Below are positions 22,307 through 34,470 of a DNA stretch of 64,000 nt, one piece after another. The notes below the pieces were generated by a model, which searched no databases, was not told the origin of the DNA, and worked only from the letters and a program-made list of their open reading frames with translations. The stretch comes from Phallus indusiatus (taxonomy: Eukaryota > Basidiomycota > Agaricomycetes > Phallales > Phallaceae), in contig JAQFWX010000020.1 in assembly GCA_027605045.1 (NCBI GenBank), positions 248,001-312,000 on the forward strand, in the 5' to 3' direction. Numbering within the stretch: the stretch's first letter is position 1; each line of letters starts with the position of its first letter. The position numbers and the translations under genes are program-made.

Positions 22307-24923
22307 CTATTTCTGGGACTCAGGAAGTTGGTTATATATATTGCAGAGCTGTTGCCATGCTGGGTCGGGACGGACAGATTGCGGACCGCTACGTATGCCT
22401 GAAGGATCCTCAGCAAATACTGCTGCCAAACCGGCCTCTGCAGAAAGAAATGAGTAAGATGAGGTACGTCTTTTATGGCAGGATTAAAACACATACCCAA
22501 GTGCCAGTCAATATGACAGTGAAGGAACCACGGTCCTGGATTATCGGTACGGAAACGGATTCGGACGGGTGCGTTGGGCGTTCCACCACTAGCAACCGTA
22601 TCGCGGCGAGGAGGGTTTATATAGTTGGGAGCACCACCCGAAGCGGATTGAATGACTGAGAACGCATGTCCACTGAAGTAGATTGATGAGCATCACTCAA
22701 GCGCAAGGATAGGCAAACCTTACTGTAAATGGAAGGGATGTCCTGCTCCACCAATGAAAGCAATTTCGATTGTAGAGTTGAAAGGCAAAGTTAGAGTGTG
22801 TTCATTCATACCGAAAGTCGCGCTGAGAAGAATAATAAACAATCGTTTCTTTGAAAAAAATTGAACACAAATTAGAACCTACTTTTGATGGGTAAGAATA
22901 TTCAAAAGAGTTGGCAGCTTTGGTGGTTGATACTGAATATCGTTGATAAGCTGGAAAGAACATCGACGTCAGATGGATTCTGAATATACTGATGATTTGT
23001 CGGAACGTACCCAGACGTCGCCGTTGGATGCGTTAGGGCGGAAAGTAAAGTTAAAGAGATAATCAGGAGGCGTGTCGCCACCAGGGGCACCCGGGTGGAG
23101 TATAGGCTATATTACTATAAGCAGTGGACATAAAAAGATGAAAATTTTAACGCACAACCAAGCCCGTTTCATTGAATTGTACTGGTCCTGAAGAGAATAT
23201 TTGCGAGCGGGTTGGTTCACTGGCAGAGGCACCAGCATAATGAAGAACAGCAAAGGTATCCGAGCCGTTGACTAATAATGGAGTCTTAAGACCGGAGCGG
23301 AGATAAACAAGATTGTTCAACATTGAGTACTTACAGTTAGAATTGTCTTTTGAAGTAGTAGATCCTAGAATAGTTTGTGTAGCGCTGAACCCTAACGATA
23401 AGAAATGATTAGAATCCTGTTAGAACTTCTCAAATATTCGACAAAGATCTTACAGTAATTGTCGACTGATTGGTTGGCGGTTATCTGTGTTGGTTGTGAA
23501 AATCAACTACAGCGCGGTTTGAAACAAATTGAATGGCTACTTACAACAACGCTATAGCGCTGAGCCGGGAAAATGGGCAAGGAGTCAACAACATAAGGGT
23601 GGACAGCGATACCTGCGAGAAAACAACATGTGTACAATTGATATAGAACAGCGCATTCGTTATCATGTTACGCACCATCTGCTTCGATAATAGTCATCCT
23701 ATGGTTCTGTATCGAAACATTGAAGACACCTTGATATGATGTACTCAGAACTTTCTATCCTGAAACAACTTCGTTCACGCTTACCTTCGGCAGAGACGGA
23801 AACAAGCCTCAATCGATATCGTTTCCCTTGCTGTACGTTGATTCTTGTACGTGGCACGAGCGTTCCATTAACAAAACGACCCGCTCCGTTGATTAGCCCC
23901 GAGTCGGGTACAGGCTCCGGACCACCAGCAAACCATGCCTCTAGAATCGCAAATCAGGAGGGGTTGTTTACATTCAAGTAGGCTAAGCTCACTTTCTAAA
24001 TTAACAGCTGTATCATGATACCAATCTGTCAACGTTATGACCCTGTGAAGGTAAAAAAGGGAATTAGAATTATGACGGTGATGGAATAGGTTAGACACGA
24101 AATCCATACGTTGATGCATCGTCGACGTCGTATAAGCCCTTATTAGGATCTTTGGGATCATCTAACGTACACCAGTCAGAAAATCGCCGATAGCTAATTA
24201 AAACCTGATCAGAACTAACAAATCACCAAGGGACCTCTGAGGCCGTCAACATATTGAGTACTCAAATGACTATGATACCTATTCAAAAATTCGTTATAGC
24301 CAGTCGCGACATTCAAATAGAGAAATTAAATACCAATATGTACCCGATTGTTCACCGGGGTCGATGAAATAGGTATACGAGTGGCTGATTATAGATCAGC
24401 CATCACAATCAATGACTAAGTTTATTATTAACTTACTTGGGAGCGATAGGACATTGAGTGACGAACGATGGTCCGTCGTTCCTGTGAAGATCGTTAAAAG
24501 GAGTCTGATACATTGCACATCGTTGACCTACTCTGCATTACGGTGCTGGAACTGAATGGAATGTGTCAGTCTTACAGCTTACTACGTTTAATGTTAAGAT
24601 AGCGCGACATACAATACCGTGCCAATGCTAAACAGAATATGAGTGTATGCACAGGAAAAGTTTATAAACACGTACAATACTAGTGCTGAGACGCATGGAT
24701 GGATCGCTCAAGCGATTGTTGACATTAACATAAGCGGTATCCCCTTTGTTAAAGGAAAGCAAAGGGCCGGGATATTGACCATTGACTAACGCAGCACTTC
24801 GTGGTTGGCCATCTGGGGAAATATTTTTGTTGGCCAGTGTCCACTGGTGTGTGGTAACCCCGCTTCGCTCAGACCCACGAGGCCTAAGAGTGCAAAAGAC
24901 AACGACTTTGAGAACGAACGCAT
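22307..24923 (-). pseudogene. Laccase E, 19 exons, 1-nt frameshift after the signal peptide
   Basis: Exons: 24923-24676, 24627-24613, 24551-24532, 24481-24437, 24384-24334, 24278-24220, 24161-24110, 24042-23993, 23940-23785, 23729-23676, 23612-23545, 23484-23454, 23391-23335, 23271-23156, 23106-23011, 22950-22883, 22822-22724, 22672-22497, 22437-22307. The signal peptide (MRSFSKSLSFALLGLVGLSE) is in one frame and the mature protein (TTHQWTLAN onward) in another. A run of four G at the junction would restore the frame if it had five. Everything downstream is intact, including all copper motifs and [12 protein letters not shown]. Intron 15 has a normal GT donor, unlike C, D and F. The family's usual product is a secreted phenol oxidase. 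Whether this copy is dead or misread cannot be told from sequence alone. Confidence 0.75.
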
Positions 24924-24956
24924 CTTTAGTGCAGATTAACATGCCAATTACACCGA

Positions 24957-24965
24957 CCTTTTATA
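24957..24965 (-). promoter_or_regulatory. TATA box of laccase E
   Basis: On the - strand the sequence reads TATAAAAGG, a canonical TATA box, 34 bp upstream of the start codon. It differs in sequence from the TATATA box shared by C, D and F. Confidence 0.65.
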
Positions 24966-26329
24966 GAGCTTGGAGTAACCCAAATTTATCAACATCTTCA
25001 TCAATGCTGGCTCGGGACACTTGAACAGCCGAGAAATGTATGGCTAATTCGAAAACGTCATCCTCGTCCAGAATACGCAAACCAACGGGTATTGAATTCT
25101 GTCAATTGAAAATCAGATTTTAGCGCAAGTTAAGGGGCTCATAATGACATCAGGCAAACGCAAAAATGTATAACATACTAAACCATCTTCAACTTGGCAT
25201 TGACTGCAGCGCGGTTTTAGCCACGAACAAAAGAAACCGGTTTCCCTTTTCGCCTTTACCGGCTAGCATCACCATTCCATTAGCGTAAAATGGAATCCAG
25301 AGTTTTGGTGAACCACAAAATAAGCAATAGCACTTCAGTCATTCATTCAGTTCAAAGCCTTTTTTCAAAATAACCTGCTGCTTACAATAGCTTACAAAAC
25401 TTCTAAGTGAAGCTGTGTTACCAAGAAAGCAAATTTCAATTGGGCAAAATCGAGTTGGAATAGGAGGATTTTGAGCATGTGGCGCAGACAACAAAAGCTG
25501 ATTCATCGCTTATGGGGACCAGAGAGGAAGCTTGTGGATGCTAAAAAAGCGCTAAAAAGTTCACGTGCCCACCGACTCAGCTCGTTCCGGAATTTTGCGG
25601 CATGCTGGAAACATTTGCGTCCACGGTCCGTCGAAAGTCGCATCTTCAGAATTTCAACTCCAGGTGCCTTTCTCTGGCATTGTCTTGTGTTGCCCTGGCT
25701 TTCCAATACCACTATTACCTTGAACGTCGGGTTGAGCCCCAAGTTCAGAGACATCGGCATTGCAGAGACGATAATGGGTTCATTCATGTCCGGTACTGAG
25801 TCTAATATGTTGATATCTAAAGATAAGTGAAATAGGACTCATCAGCGATGCCTCCAATCCAAGAGTGAAATAACTACCCATCCCAAAAAGGCTGAAACTA
25901 AAGCCACAAACAACTAGAAGTTCCGAGCAATACCATGCCAAGCAGGGAAAAATACCCAGCTGTGATTTTCGTGCAAAATTGTTTAGCCTGACCCCCGGAT
26001 GCGACGTGATCAATCCGATTCAATCCACATAGGCCTTCGATTTAATCAAGATCCTTTATTTTCACATCTCCGGTATTACTTCGCATACTGTGCTGAACGA
26101 TATATTTTTATAATCAGCGTTACATTGTCAAATCAAAGTATTATCAAAACTGAAACCACACACTATTTGAGAAGGTCTTTTGTTTTCGTCCGTCTTTCCT
26201 TTCAATCTTTGAAAGCATGATACTGTGAGATAGAAAAACTGCTGTGATGAAGCGCATCTAGTGATATTAGGAGTGATGTGACGTACTGAATCTCTCGCGC
26301 ATTCTGAACTCGTCATTGATACTAGACCT
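24966..26329. other. Upstream region of laccase E, no recognised gene
   Basis: Positions about 25265-25470 recur at 27640-27840. Overlapping open frames of about 90-120 codons on both strands at 25470-25830 have no recognisable motif, and no start context or splice sites lend them support. Confidence 0.45.
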
Positions 26330-27230
26330 CTCGTCTGGCTGAACCAATAAAACAGCTCAGATTTCGATGTTTCTGCTGAAGTGTCAAATTAAAGGAAAGC
26401 TCGCTCATCACGTTATCGCGCGCATGCCCGGAGAGACTAAACGTTGTAAAGTAAATCGCAAAACTCCATTTCGGTATGGATGTAAGCCATAGGATGTGCC
26501 TGTGGGCACCAGCTTTCTTCCATGAAGGGTTTGCCGCGTGATATCTCGAGAAAACACCCTACGGCAGCCGTAAAATGTTTTTTAAAATGTGCGATCGTTG
26601 ACGAACAAAAGTCATCGGTCTGGCTTCACGCCGCGTCAAGAACCTTTGGAGTCGGTGAAATGTTTATCGGTTAATAAAAGAAAAAGAGCGATGGAATTGA
26701 CGCTACTGCATGAAAGCAGAGCAAAGAATTTCAACCAGGCACGCAATCAAAGTCTAAGTCTAGCAAGGGTCACGTGCAGTCACGTCGGAGTCACGCTCAA
26801 ACACTGCTGCCTCTTGGTCTTGCGCACGCACGTACATCGCGGACTGGTATAATAGTGACGTTTGTGGAACGACCTCTCATTTGGAAACGGTCCTTAACAA
26901 TTTCGCTATGAAAAGATATCGGATGCAGGTTTTTTCTTGGATGTGGAGGTCAAACTCTACTCAGGTGGTTTACAGGTGGTGTCAGGAACACTCTGCCATA
27001 GTGTACCGCTGCAATGTCGTATTCTTTCTACCATCTTAATGGTAAGTCTGACGCTTTCAATGTTCTTTGGTAGCCGCTTCATTTCCAGTTCAATTCTCAA
27101 ACGACAACTGGTTAGCTCTCCATCTATCTATCAGACGTCATCAGCAGCCTATACTTTCATCATCCACTCCCCGGTACGCATGGTCGTGACGGACCCTCTT
27201 CTGTCAGCCTTTCCTTCCATTTTAGGTGGC
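26330..27230. repeat. Duplicated non-coding segment, copy 1
   Basis: This matches about 31080-32190 in the same order, with indels. Shared landmarks are the block GTGATATCTCGAGAAAACACC and the block GAAAGCAGAGCAAAGAATTTC. No gene is recognised in either copy. Copy 1 lies on the promoter side of laccase E and copy 2 on the promoter side of F. Confidence 0.7.
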
Positions 27231-27384
27231 TAAACGTTTGTCTTGACAGTGGAAAGATCGAATCGTCTTAAAAGTGTCCATGGTCATCTACTAATCAGCG
27301 AAATAGATGAGGTTCTCCATTTACTTCCGTCCTGCTGGGATCTGATGATAACCTTCTTTATCAAAGGTTATCCAGTAATATTAG

Positions 27385-27640
27385 ATGAAGCGCAAGGATA
27401 AGCGAGCCATACTGTAAGCGGTGCGTATACGAATTCAATTGTAGCGTTGAGAAGCAAAGTCAGGGTATTCATTAAGGTCGCGCAGTGAGCAAAGTGATAA
27501 ACAATCTTCTATATTTTAAAGCTGAGTACAAAATTTGAAGCCTACTTTTGACGGGTGAGAATTTAGGAGTGTTGATGGTTCTGGTGGTTGATATTAAATA
27601 TCGTTGATCAGCTAAAAGAAATCCCAACATCAGATCACCA
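27385..27640 (-). pseudogene. Laccase relic: exons 16-17 only
   Basis: The sequence aligns with laccase E at about 22700-22960: exon 16 (read as AACGATATT on the - strand), the 16th intron, exon 17 and the start of the 17th intron (CTTACAGTATGG). It is degraded by small deletions. Upstream (27640-27840) it abuts distal promoter DNA like 25265-25470, so the first 15 exons were deleted together with the proximal promoter. Confidence 0.7.
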
Positions 27641-27920
27641 CCATTCCATTTGTATAGACTGGAATTCGAGGTTTCGGTGAACAACGAAATAAAAGATAAG
27701 GCTACTTCAGCCACTAAGCAATTTCAATGTCTTTTGTTTTCAAAACCCATTGCCTATAATACATAGAGTACTTGAAAGTGTAGCTGTTTTGTCGAAAAAG
27801 CAGTTTTCAATTAAGCGAATTGAGCGGGATTATAGGACTCTAACGGGCGCTAAATGACTCGAGGGAGCTACGTATACGCTCTCTTACAATAGACTTACAG
27901 AGTACTCCGAGAGCCTTCCG
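27641..27920 (-). other. Relic promoter DNA and 3' flank of laccase F
   Basis: Positions 27641-27840 resemble the distal upstream region of laccase E. The remainder is the short 3' flank of laccase F, sharing GTACTCCGAGAGCCTTCC with the 3' flank of laccase D. Confidence 0.55.
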
Positions 27921-30591
27921 TCAAATTAACCTATTTCTCGGATTCAGGAAGTTGGTTATAGATATCACAAAGTTCTTTCCATGCTGGATCGGGATGGACA
28001 GACTGCGGGCCACTACGTATGCCTGCAGGATCTTCAGCGAATACAGCTGCCATATGCCAGCCTCTGCGAGAACATTGGCAAGATGAGATATACCTTGAGT
28101 AACATAATTTAACCATACCTAAGTGCCAATCAATATGGCAATGGATAAACCAAGGACCCGGATTATCCGTCCGGAAACGTATTCGGAGCGGGGCATCAGG
28201 CGTGCCCCCACTTACGGCTGTATCACGACGAGGAGGATTTATGTAGTTGGGTGCACCACCATAAGATGATTGTATGACAGAGAAAGCATGTCCACTTGAA
28301 AATAATTTAGATTAGAAAAATAGTTAATCATAATCGAGAGATGAGTATGGCATACTGCAAGTGGAAGGGATGATCTATTCCACCAATGAAAGCGACTTCG
28401 ACGGTAGCATTGTAAGGCAAAGTTAAAGTATGTTCGTTGACACCAAACGTAGCGCTGTGTGTAGTTGTGAGTGATTGGAGATAATTTAATTAAAGCACGG
28501 GAACTAGAACTTACTTTTGATGGGTGAGAATATTCAAAAGAGTCGGCAGTGAGGGTGGTTGGTACTGAATATCGTTAATTAACTACGAAGGAGAAATATC
28601 AGAATCAAAACCAAACAGGTTCTTCATTCAAAACTTGCCCAGACGTCGCGGTTAGTTGAATTGGAACGGAAAGTGAAATTGAAAAGATAATCAGGAGGCG
28701 TGTCGCCACCAGGTGCGCCAGGATCGAACAAAGGCTAAACCAGTATATAAGAAAAAAGAGTGCATAATGCTAAAGGATCAACAAACGTACAATTAGTCCG
28801 GTTTCGTTGAATTGAACTGGTCCCGATGAAAATATCTGAGAGCTAGTCGGTTCATCCGAAGAAGCGCCTAAATAGTGGAGAACGGCAAACATATCCGAGC
28901 CGTTGACTACATAATAATCCAATCTCTTAGTTAACGATAATCAATCAGATTTTGGTCCTGATAGCTTACAGCCGGGATTAGTCTTTGAGGTAGTAGCACC
29001 GTCAATCGTTTGTTCAGCGCTGAACCCTGAAAATTGACGATGCAGTCTTATCACAGCTCAGATTTCTGATGAAATATGCTTACAATAGTTGTCAACAGAT
29101 TGATTAGCATTTATCTATTATTGCTGTCAAAATTTCACGATATCGACGCATCTCTCAATACTTACAACAACGCTGTACCGTTGAGCTGGGAAGATTGGGA
29201 GAGAATCCACAACGTAAGGATGGACAGCAATCCCTGTCAAAGATAAATTTAATTTGTGAAGATGACATCTCATTGAAGTACAAACCATCTACTTCAATTA
29301 TAGTCATACGATGATTTTGTATTGTGACATTGAAGACGCCTGCATATGATTCCGCATTCAGAGTCCTTTACAAGCATAATCGAAAGGATTTTCCATGCAT
29401 ACCTTCAGCAGAAAGTGAAACCAATCTTAAACGATATCTTAGGCCCTGTACAACATTGATTCTTGTGAGCGGTACGAGCGATCCGTTGAAACGACCCGCC
29501 CCGTTGATCAACCCTGAGTCGGGTACAGGCTTAGGACCACCCGCGAACCATGCATCTGAAAGCGTTCATTATATAACGTATTTTTTTCCTGGAATCAGTT
29601 CGCTTACTATCTATATTCAAAGCTGTATCATGATACCAATCTGACAATGTTATGACCCTGGAACAAATCAGAAATCAAAATCAAATTAGAATGAATAAGA
29701 TAAAATTCGTACGTGGTCTCGTCATCAATATCATACAAATGGAGGTTAGGATCAGCAGGGTCGTCTGAAATACGTCAGTAAGAGAACTGACAAGGCGCCA
29801 CCGCACTCACAAATCACAAGGGGGCCTCTAATACCGTCAACATATTGAGTGCTCAAATGACTGTGATACCTACCCATTGATGTTAATGACATAAATTATT
29901 GAGATAAAGATTAACCCACGTACCAATATGTGCCCGACTGTTCTCCCGGATCGATGAAATATGTGTACGAGTGGCTGGTAGTACAGTTTAAAGTCAGCCG
30001 CGTATCCGAATTAATAAGGAACTGTAACATACTTGGGAGCAATGGGACATTGAGTTACGAACGATGGACCATCATTCCTAACATACGTCATTAGAAGAAA
30101 CAGTTTGAAACACCATAGTTAACCTACTGTGCGTTACGATGTTGGAACTGGACGAATAGTGTCAGTACTACAGGGCGTGGAAAACAAACTCTGCGACATA
30201 CAATGCCATGCCAATGCTAAAGTAAATAAATAAGTTTGTGAGACAAGAACTGCGGACAAACACTTACGATGCTACTACTTCGACGCATGGTTGGGTCAGT
30301 CAGCTGATTGTTGACATTAACATAAACCGTATCTCCTTTGCTAAAAGCAAGTAAAGGGCCAGGATACTGATTATTGACCAGCGCGGCACTTCGGGTGATG
30401 TTATCGGGGGCAATATCACTATTGGCGAGTGTCCATTGATAGGTGATGCTACCTTCTTTGTTTGATTCAGCGAGGTCCACTAGAGCAAGAGGCAACGTCT
30501 TGAAGCGGCTGAGATACGCGAGGATACCTGCTTGGTTCAAGCCAGCGAGGCTCACAAGAGCAACAGGCAACGTCCAAAGGAGGGGATGCAT
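27921..30591 (-). pseudogene. Laccase F, +2 frameshift in the last exon
   Basis: Exons: 30591-30268, 30216-30202, 30147-30128, 30077-30033, 29974-29924, 29869-29811, 29764-29713, 29657-29608, 29555-29403, 29339-29286, 29233-29166, 29114-29084, 29026-28970, 28906-28791, 28734-28639, 28582-28515, 28454-28356, 28294-28119, 28063-27921. It is closest to laccase C, with the same doubled leader and the GC donor in intron 15. All copper ligands through [11 protein letters not shown] read correctly. Just after EAG, two extra bases relative to C change the frame, so the last about 45 residues are replaced and translation ends at 27921 instead of 27931. The lost tail includes the conserved [13 protein letters not shown] with its disulphide Cys. 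Possibly a damaged enzyme; I would not call it functional. Confidence 0.78.
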
Positions 30592-30631
30592 CCTTTGTGC
30601 AGTTCACATGGTCAGCTCGAGTTTCTCCCTC

Positions 30632-30637
30632 TATATA
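30632..30637 (-). promoter_or_regulatory. TATA box of laccase F
   Basis: TATATA lies 41 bp from the start codon, in the same context as C and D. Confidence 0.6.
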
Positions 30638-30671
30638 GACCCTCGACTAATCGAATCAATAGATGTTTTTA

Positions 30672-30957
30672 CTAGGGGTCGGCACCGTGCCCGTATAACC
30701 CGTATATACGGCACCCGTATTACGGCGCCGTATCCGTTACGAACGAGGGTGTCACTGATTCAACCGTATGCCGAAGAACGACTTTTGGTATACGGATACG
30801 GCCGTACCGTTTACGGCCGTATCGCCGTATATACGGGTTATACGGATTATTTGCCTGACATGCAGCAAATACTGATAGAATCCTAATATTTTTGGTTTGA
30901 ATTGCATTTAAAACTTGTTTATCAAGTATGAACAGCAACTATATGCATAGTCTACTC
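30672..30957. mobile_element. Probable insertion rich in CCGTAT/ATACGG, in the laccase F promoter
   Basis: Comparison with the promoters of C and D shows extra DNA beginning after TTTTTACTAG and ending near ATTGGCAC. The left about 190 bp is packed with CCGTAT and its complement. The two ends are not clear inverted repeats, so the element type is not established; it may be a truncated MITE. Confidence 0.4.
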
Positions 30958-31079
30958 TATTGGCACTGATTTACACAAATTTCCCAACTGGCTTCAGCTT
31001 CCGGCGTCTTTGTGGCTTATGTCATTTATTTGACGCCCAATGTGACATGCGTGATATTTGGTTCCTTCAAGGCCTTCCA

Positions 31080-32190
31080 AGGGTCGAATCAAACAGCTCG
31101 AATTTCGATGATTCTGGAGGTATCAAAGTAAGGAAAGCTCGTTCAACATGCCGTCGCCCGTATGACCGGTGAGACCAGGCGTTGTGAAGCAAATCGCAAA
31201 GCTCCGTTTCTGGCACGATGTAAGCCATAAAATGTGCCTGTGAGCACCAACTTTCTTCCATGAAGAGTTCCACGAAAAAACCGATTTGTCCCTATAACTA
31301 GAGAGAGGTGTGGTTTGTTTTTCAATGGCACTGGGATGAGTATCAATCATCGATAGAAATCAGATTATCATCATTGTGTCTTCCCATGTGATATCTCGAG
31401 AAAACACCCTACAGCACTGTACAATGTTTTTCAAAATGTGCGATCGTTAACGGACACAAGTTCATCGGTCTGGCTTCATGCCACGTCAAGAACCAGTGGA
31501 ATCGGTGAAATGTTTATTGTTTAATGGAAGAAAAAGAGCGACGGACTTGACGCTTTTGCCACTGCATGAAAGCAGAGCAAAGAATTTCAACCAGGCACGC
31601 AATCAAAGTCTAAAATTCCAGCAAGAGTCACGTGCGGTCACGTCGGGTTACGCTTAGTGATTTCAAACACCGCTGTCTCTTCAATCTTGGAGCCTTGCAC
31701 GTTTGTTGCACGTAACCAAAAAGTCTTTGATCGCCATCTAGACTGGTATCATAACGTTTCTCGTCTAACAATCTCTCATTTGAAAAGGGTCTTTGATAAT
31801 GTCGTGATGAATGGAGGATATCAGACTCAGGTTGTTTCTTGGAAGTAGAAGTCAATTCTACTCAGGTGGCTTGCACTGCGACCAAGTGGCGTCGGGAACA
31901 CTCATAGACGTCGACCCGCCATCTAAACTTGCACCGCTACAGTCAATGTCGTATTCTTTCTATCAATTCAATGCCAAGTCGCTTTCAATGTGTCTTTGGA
32001 AACCTCTCCTGTGAGAGCCACTTCGGGGTTTCACTAGTACTTCCTCGACTTCCTCAAACGACAACTGGCTCGCTCTTTTCATCTATCCGACCACTATTGG
32101 CAGCCTATATCTTCGTCATCTATTCCCCCTCCCGTGTGGTCATGCTGCACTGTCGTCTTTCACTATTTCCTTCAACTTTTTGTTCCCTTC
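31080..32190. repeat. Duplicated non-coding segment, copy 2
   Basis: Second copy of the segment at 26330-27230, with an extra stretch at about 31270-31380. No recognised gene. Confidence 0.7.
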
Positions 32191-32399
32191 TAATGCATGG
32201 ACACCCAACGTATATTGTCTTTTTATCCTGTCTCAGGCAATACTTCATTACAGAACGTCCCTTTACTGCGAAAATAAAACACCAATAGGCAATCGCTCAA
32301 AAGGCCTGTAGCGTGCGTAGTTATTCGTGTCAATTGTTTGTGCTGGTCCCTTAAACTTATCAACGTTGTATCGTATCATGGCACAGCCATCATTCGTGC

Positions 32400-32559
32400 T
32401 AAGGGTCTCAACGGGTATTGCAAACGGGTACCCTCGCGAGCGTTCAGCCAATCAGATTGCAGGATTTTTGGGTCAAGGGCAAAATCCTGCATTCTGATTG
32501 GCTAAACGAGCGCGCGGGTACCCGAGGGTACCCATAAGTCATACCCGTTGAGACCCCTA
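32400..32559. mobile_element. 160-bp hAT-type MITE with 8-bp target duplication
   Basis: The ends are TAAGGGTCTCAACGGGTA and the inverted ACCCGTTGAGACCCCTA. The flanks are the perfect 8-bp direct repeat ATTCGTGC (32392-32399 and 32560-32567). The inside has an internal inverted repeat around CCAATCAGA/TCTGATTGG and no ORF. It shares its terminal sequence with the 341-bp elements elsewhere in the window. Confidence 0.85.
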
Positions 32560-32567
32560 ATTCGTGC

Positions 32568-34317
32568 CAACAGAGACGCGGTCACATACATGCATTGCGT
32601 AATCTAAGATTTTCTTCTCTTTGCTCTTAAAGACTCTGACGAAATGCTACTCAACTACTAAAAGATTTTCCAGCTAGCAGATTATAAAGGAATCAAGAAT
32701 GAAAATATTTCAGGAACCTTAGCCCAGAAACTATTTACCATTGTTTTACAAGCGGATAACGAGTATCATCTTTTTTTTTTGATGATCCATCGATTCGAAT
32801 GTTGACAGCCTTTTGATAGAAAAGAAACAATCTTGCTGCGTAGTATCGATATAGTATTGCTATGAAATACATATACGTAAATTTATAGACTTAAAGGAAC
32901 GCCATCACGGTCCCTAAATTGGTCTGGCGGGTGGCTACGGTGAATTGAGTTGCATAACCTCCCAGCCGGGTTCTAATTGGAACTGCAACCAACTTCAGAC
33001 CATCCCCGAAACTTCCCAACCGCCGATAAGTATATCATGATCTCAGCCATTCCAGACTTTCGTCGCGCTTTCACGAGAGTTCACATCGTATGTGCGAGAA
33101 CATCTCATTTGGAATTGACTTCACCTCAGTGTTGCGTCTATGAACAAGTACCCCGATATGTGACTCGTGCAACCAAAGTTGGTTCCCCATAGAACAACAG
33201 CCTGGAAGTTATGAGAAAAATCGTGCCCAGGTTTACCCAAAAGAGGAATAGGAAGGTTGTCATGAGAGAAAGCACGCCCACATGAACAGATTCTTCAACT
33301 TGCTCATTCGTTCACCCCAACCTCCGCTCATTCCAACGTGCCTCCAATTCTCTTCTGAACTTGATTTCGCCATTCTTTCTTAACCTTCCGATCAATAAAG
33401 GCCATCTTTTCGTGCGTGGGTCTGATAGAAGTTTCAACTTTTTTTATTAATTTGGCGCTGTCTGTCTGTTAAAAAAATTTCCGAGATTCTCTGTATGATA
33501 TATTTTAAGTGTCAGTTCCATAACGCTTCTTCTGAGGGAGAACCCGTTATCAAGCTGGTCAAATCTGTATGCCATTGAGATACGGTTTTTGGAGATTCTA
33601 TTTTGTGTTGTTGCTTATGATTGCTTACGAACTTTTGGATATCAACCGTACAGATTAATCAGAAGGAGATCATGAAGCACGATGATTCAGAAGAACACGG
33701 AAAAAGGTTCGAGTGAAGAGCGGAGTACCTGCTATAGGTTCGCTATATCATTTCAATGCTGTCATATGAGTCATGACTGTCAATTTCATTACGATTATGC
33801 CGTTTGGCAGATCCGTTGTCCCTGTTCTTTTTTTACTTCTTTTTGCTTCTTTCTAAACATTCTTCAGAAGTTACAATTGAACGACAAACTAAGGATCACC
33901 CCAACAAATATCATGTGACATGGGTTGGCACCGTGTCGCAAGATAAGCAGAACTTGGAGCGTTTGGAGCCCTCGGATTTTGATTTTAAGGCATGCAGCTA
34001 TAATTATATAAACTCAAAATCTCATTTTATAGAATTCAATCCCCACAAACTCGTTATTGCGAACAAGGTATGCTTTTATCAACCTTGATCTATCTTCATA
34101 GTACCCATAATGATATAGATTTTTAGGTAGGATTATCAATTCCATGAGAGCATTCGCACAATGACGCGGATTCTGTTAAAATTTCTCTACTAGAGTTTCA
34201 AGTCTTCGGTCACCTCACGCTTGTTACAATAATCATTCTGAACTCGTTAACTTGTCAGTCTCCGTTTTAAATTTTAATTGCACGCATATATATTCACTTA
34301 CTTTGTTCCACAAGACA
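32568..34317. other. 5' flank of the secreted-protein gene, part of a tandem duplication
   Basis: From about 32950 this region resembles 46440-47672, for example TGCCGTTTGGCAGATCCGTT at about 33800 and again at about 47310, and GTGCCTCCAATTCTCTTCT in both. No gene is recognised in the stretch before 34318. Confidence 0.55.
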
Positions 34318-34470
34318 ATGCAGTGGAAATTTGCCATACCGTTTTTGACCCTCGCTCTTAGTGCGACGAACGCAGTAATGGTGGACATCACTCTCTACAG
34401 CAATGCAAACTGCGATGAGAACAGTGCTTTTATTACCTGGTTTAAATGGGACCCTGCATCATCTCAAAAA

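Noticed and set aside
25471..25830. Open frames of about 90-120 codons on both strands
   Set aside because: No motif, no conserved partner in the related region near 27700, and both strands are open, which is expected by chance.
33180..33300. A laccase-like block on the - strand near 33270 and 46690 (GTGCTTTCTCTC)
   Set aside because: The resemblance to the third copper motif is only a few bases and nothing around it matches laccase exons.
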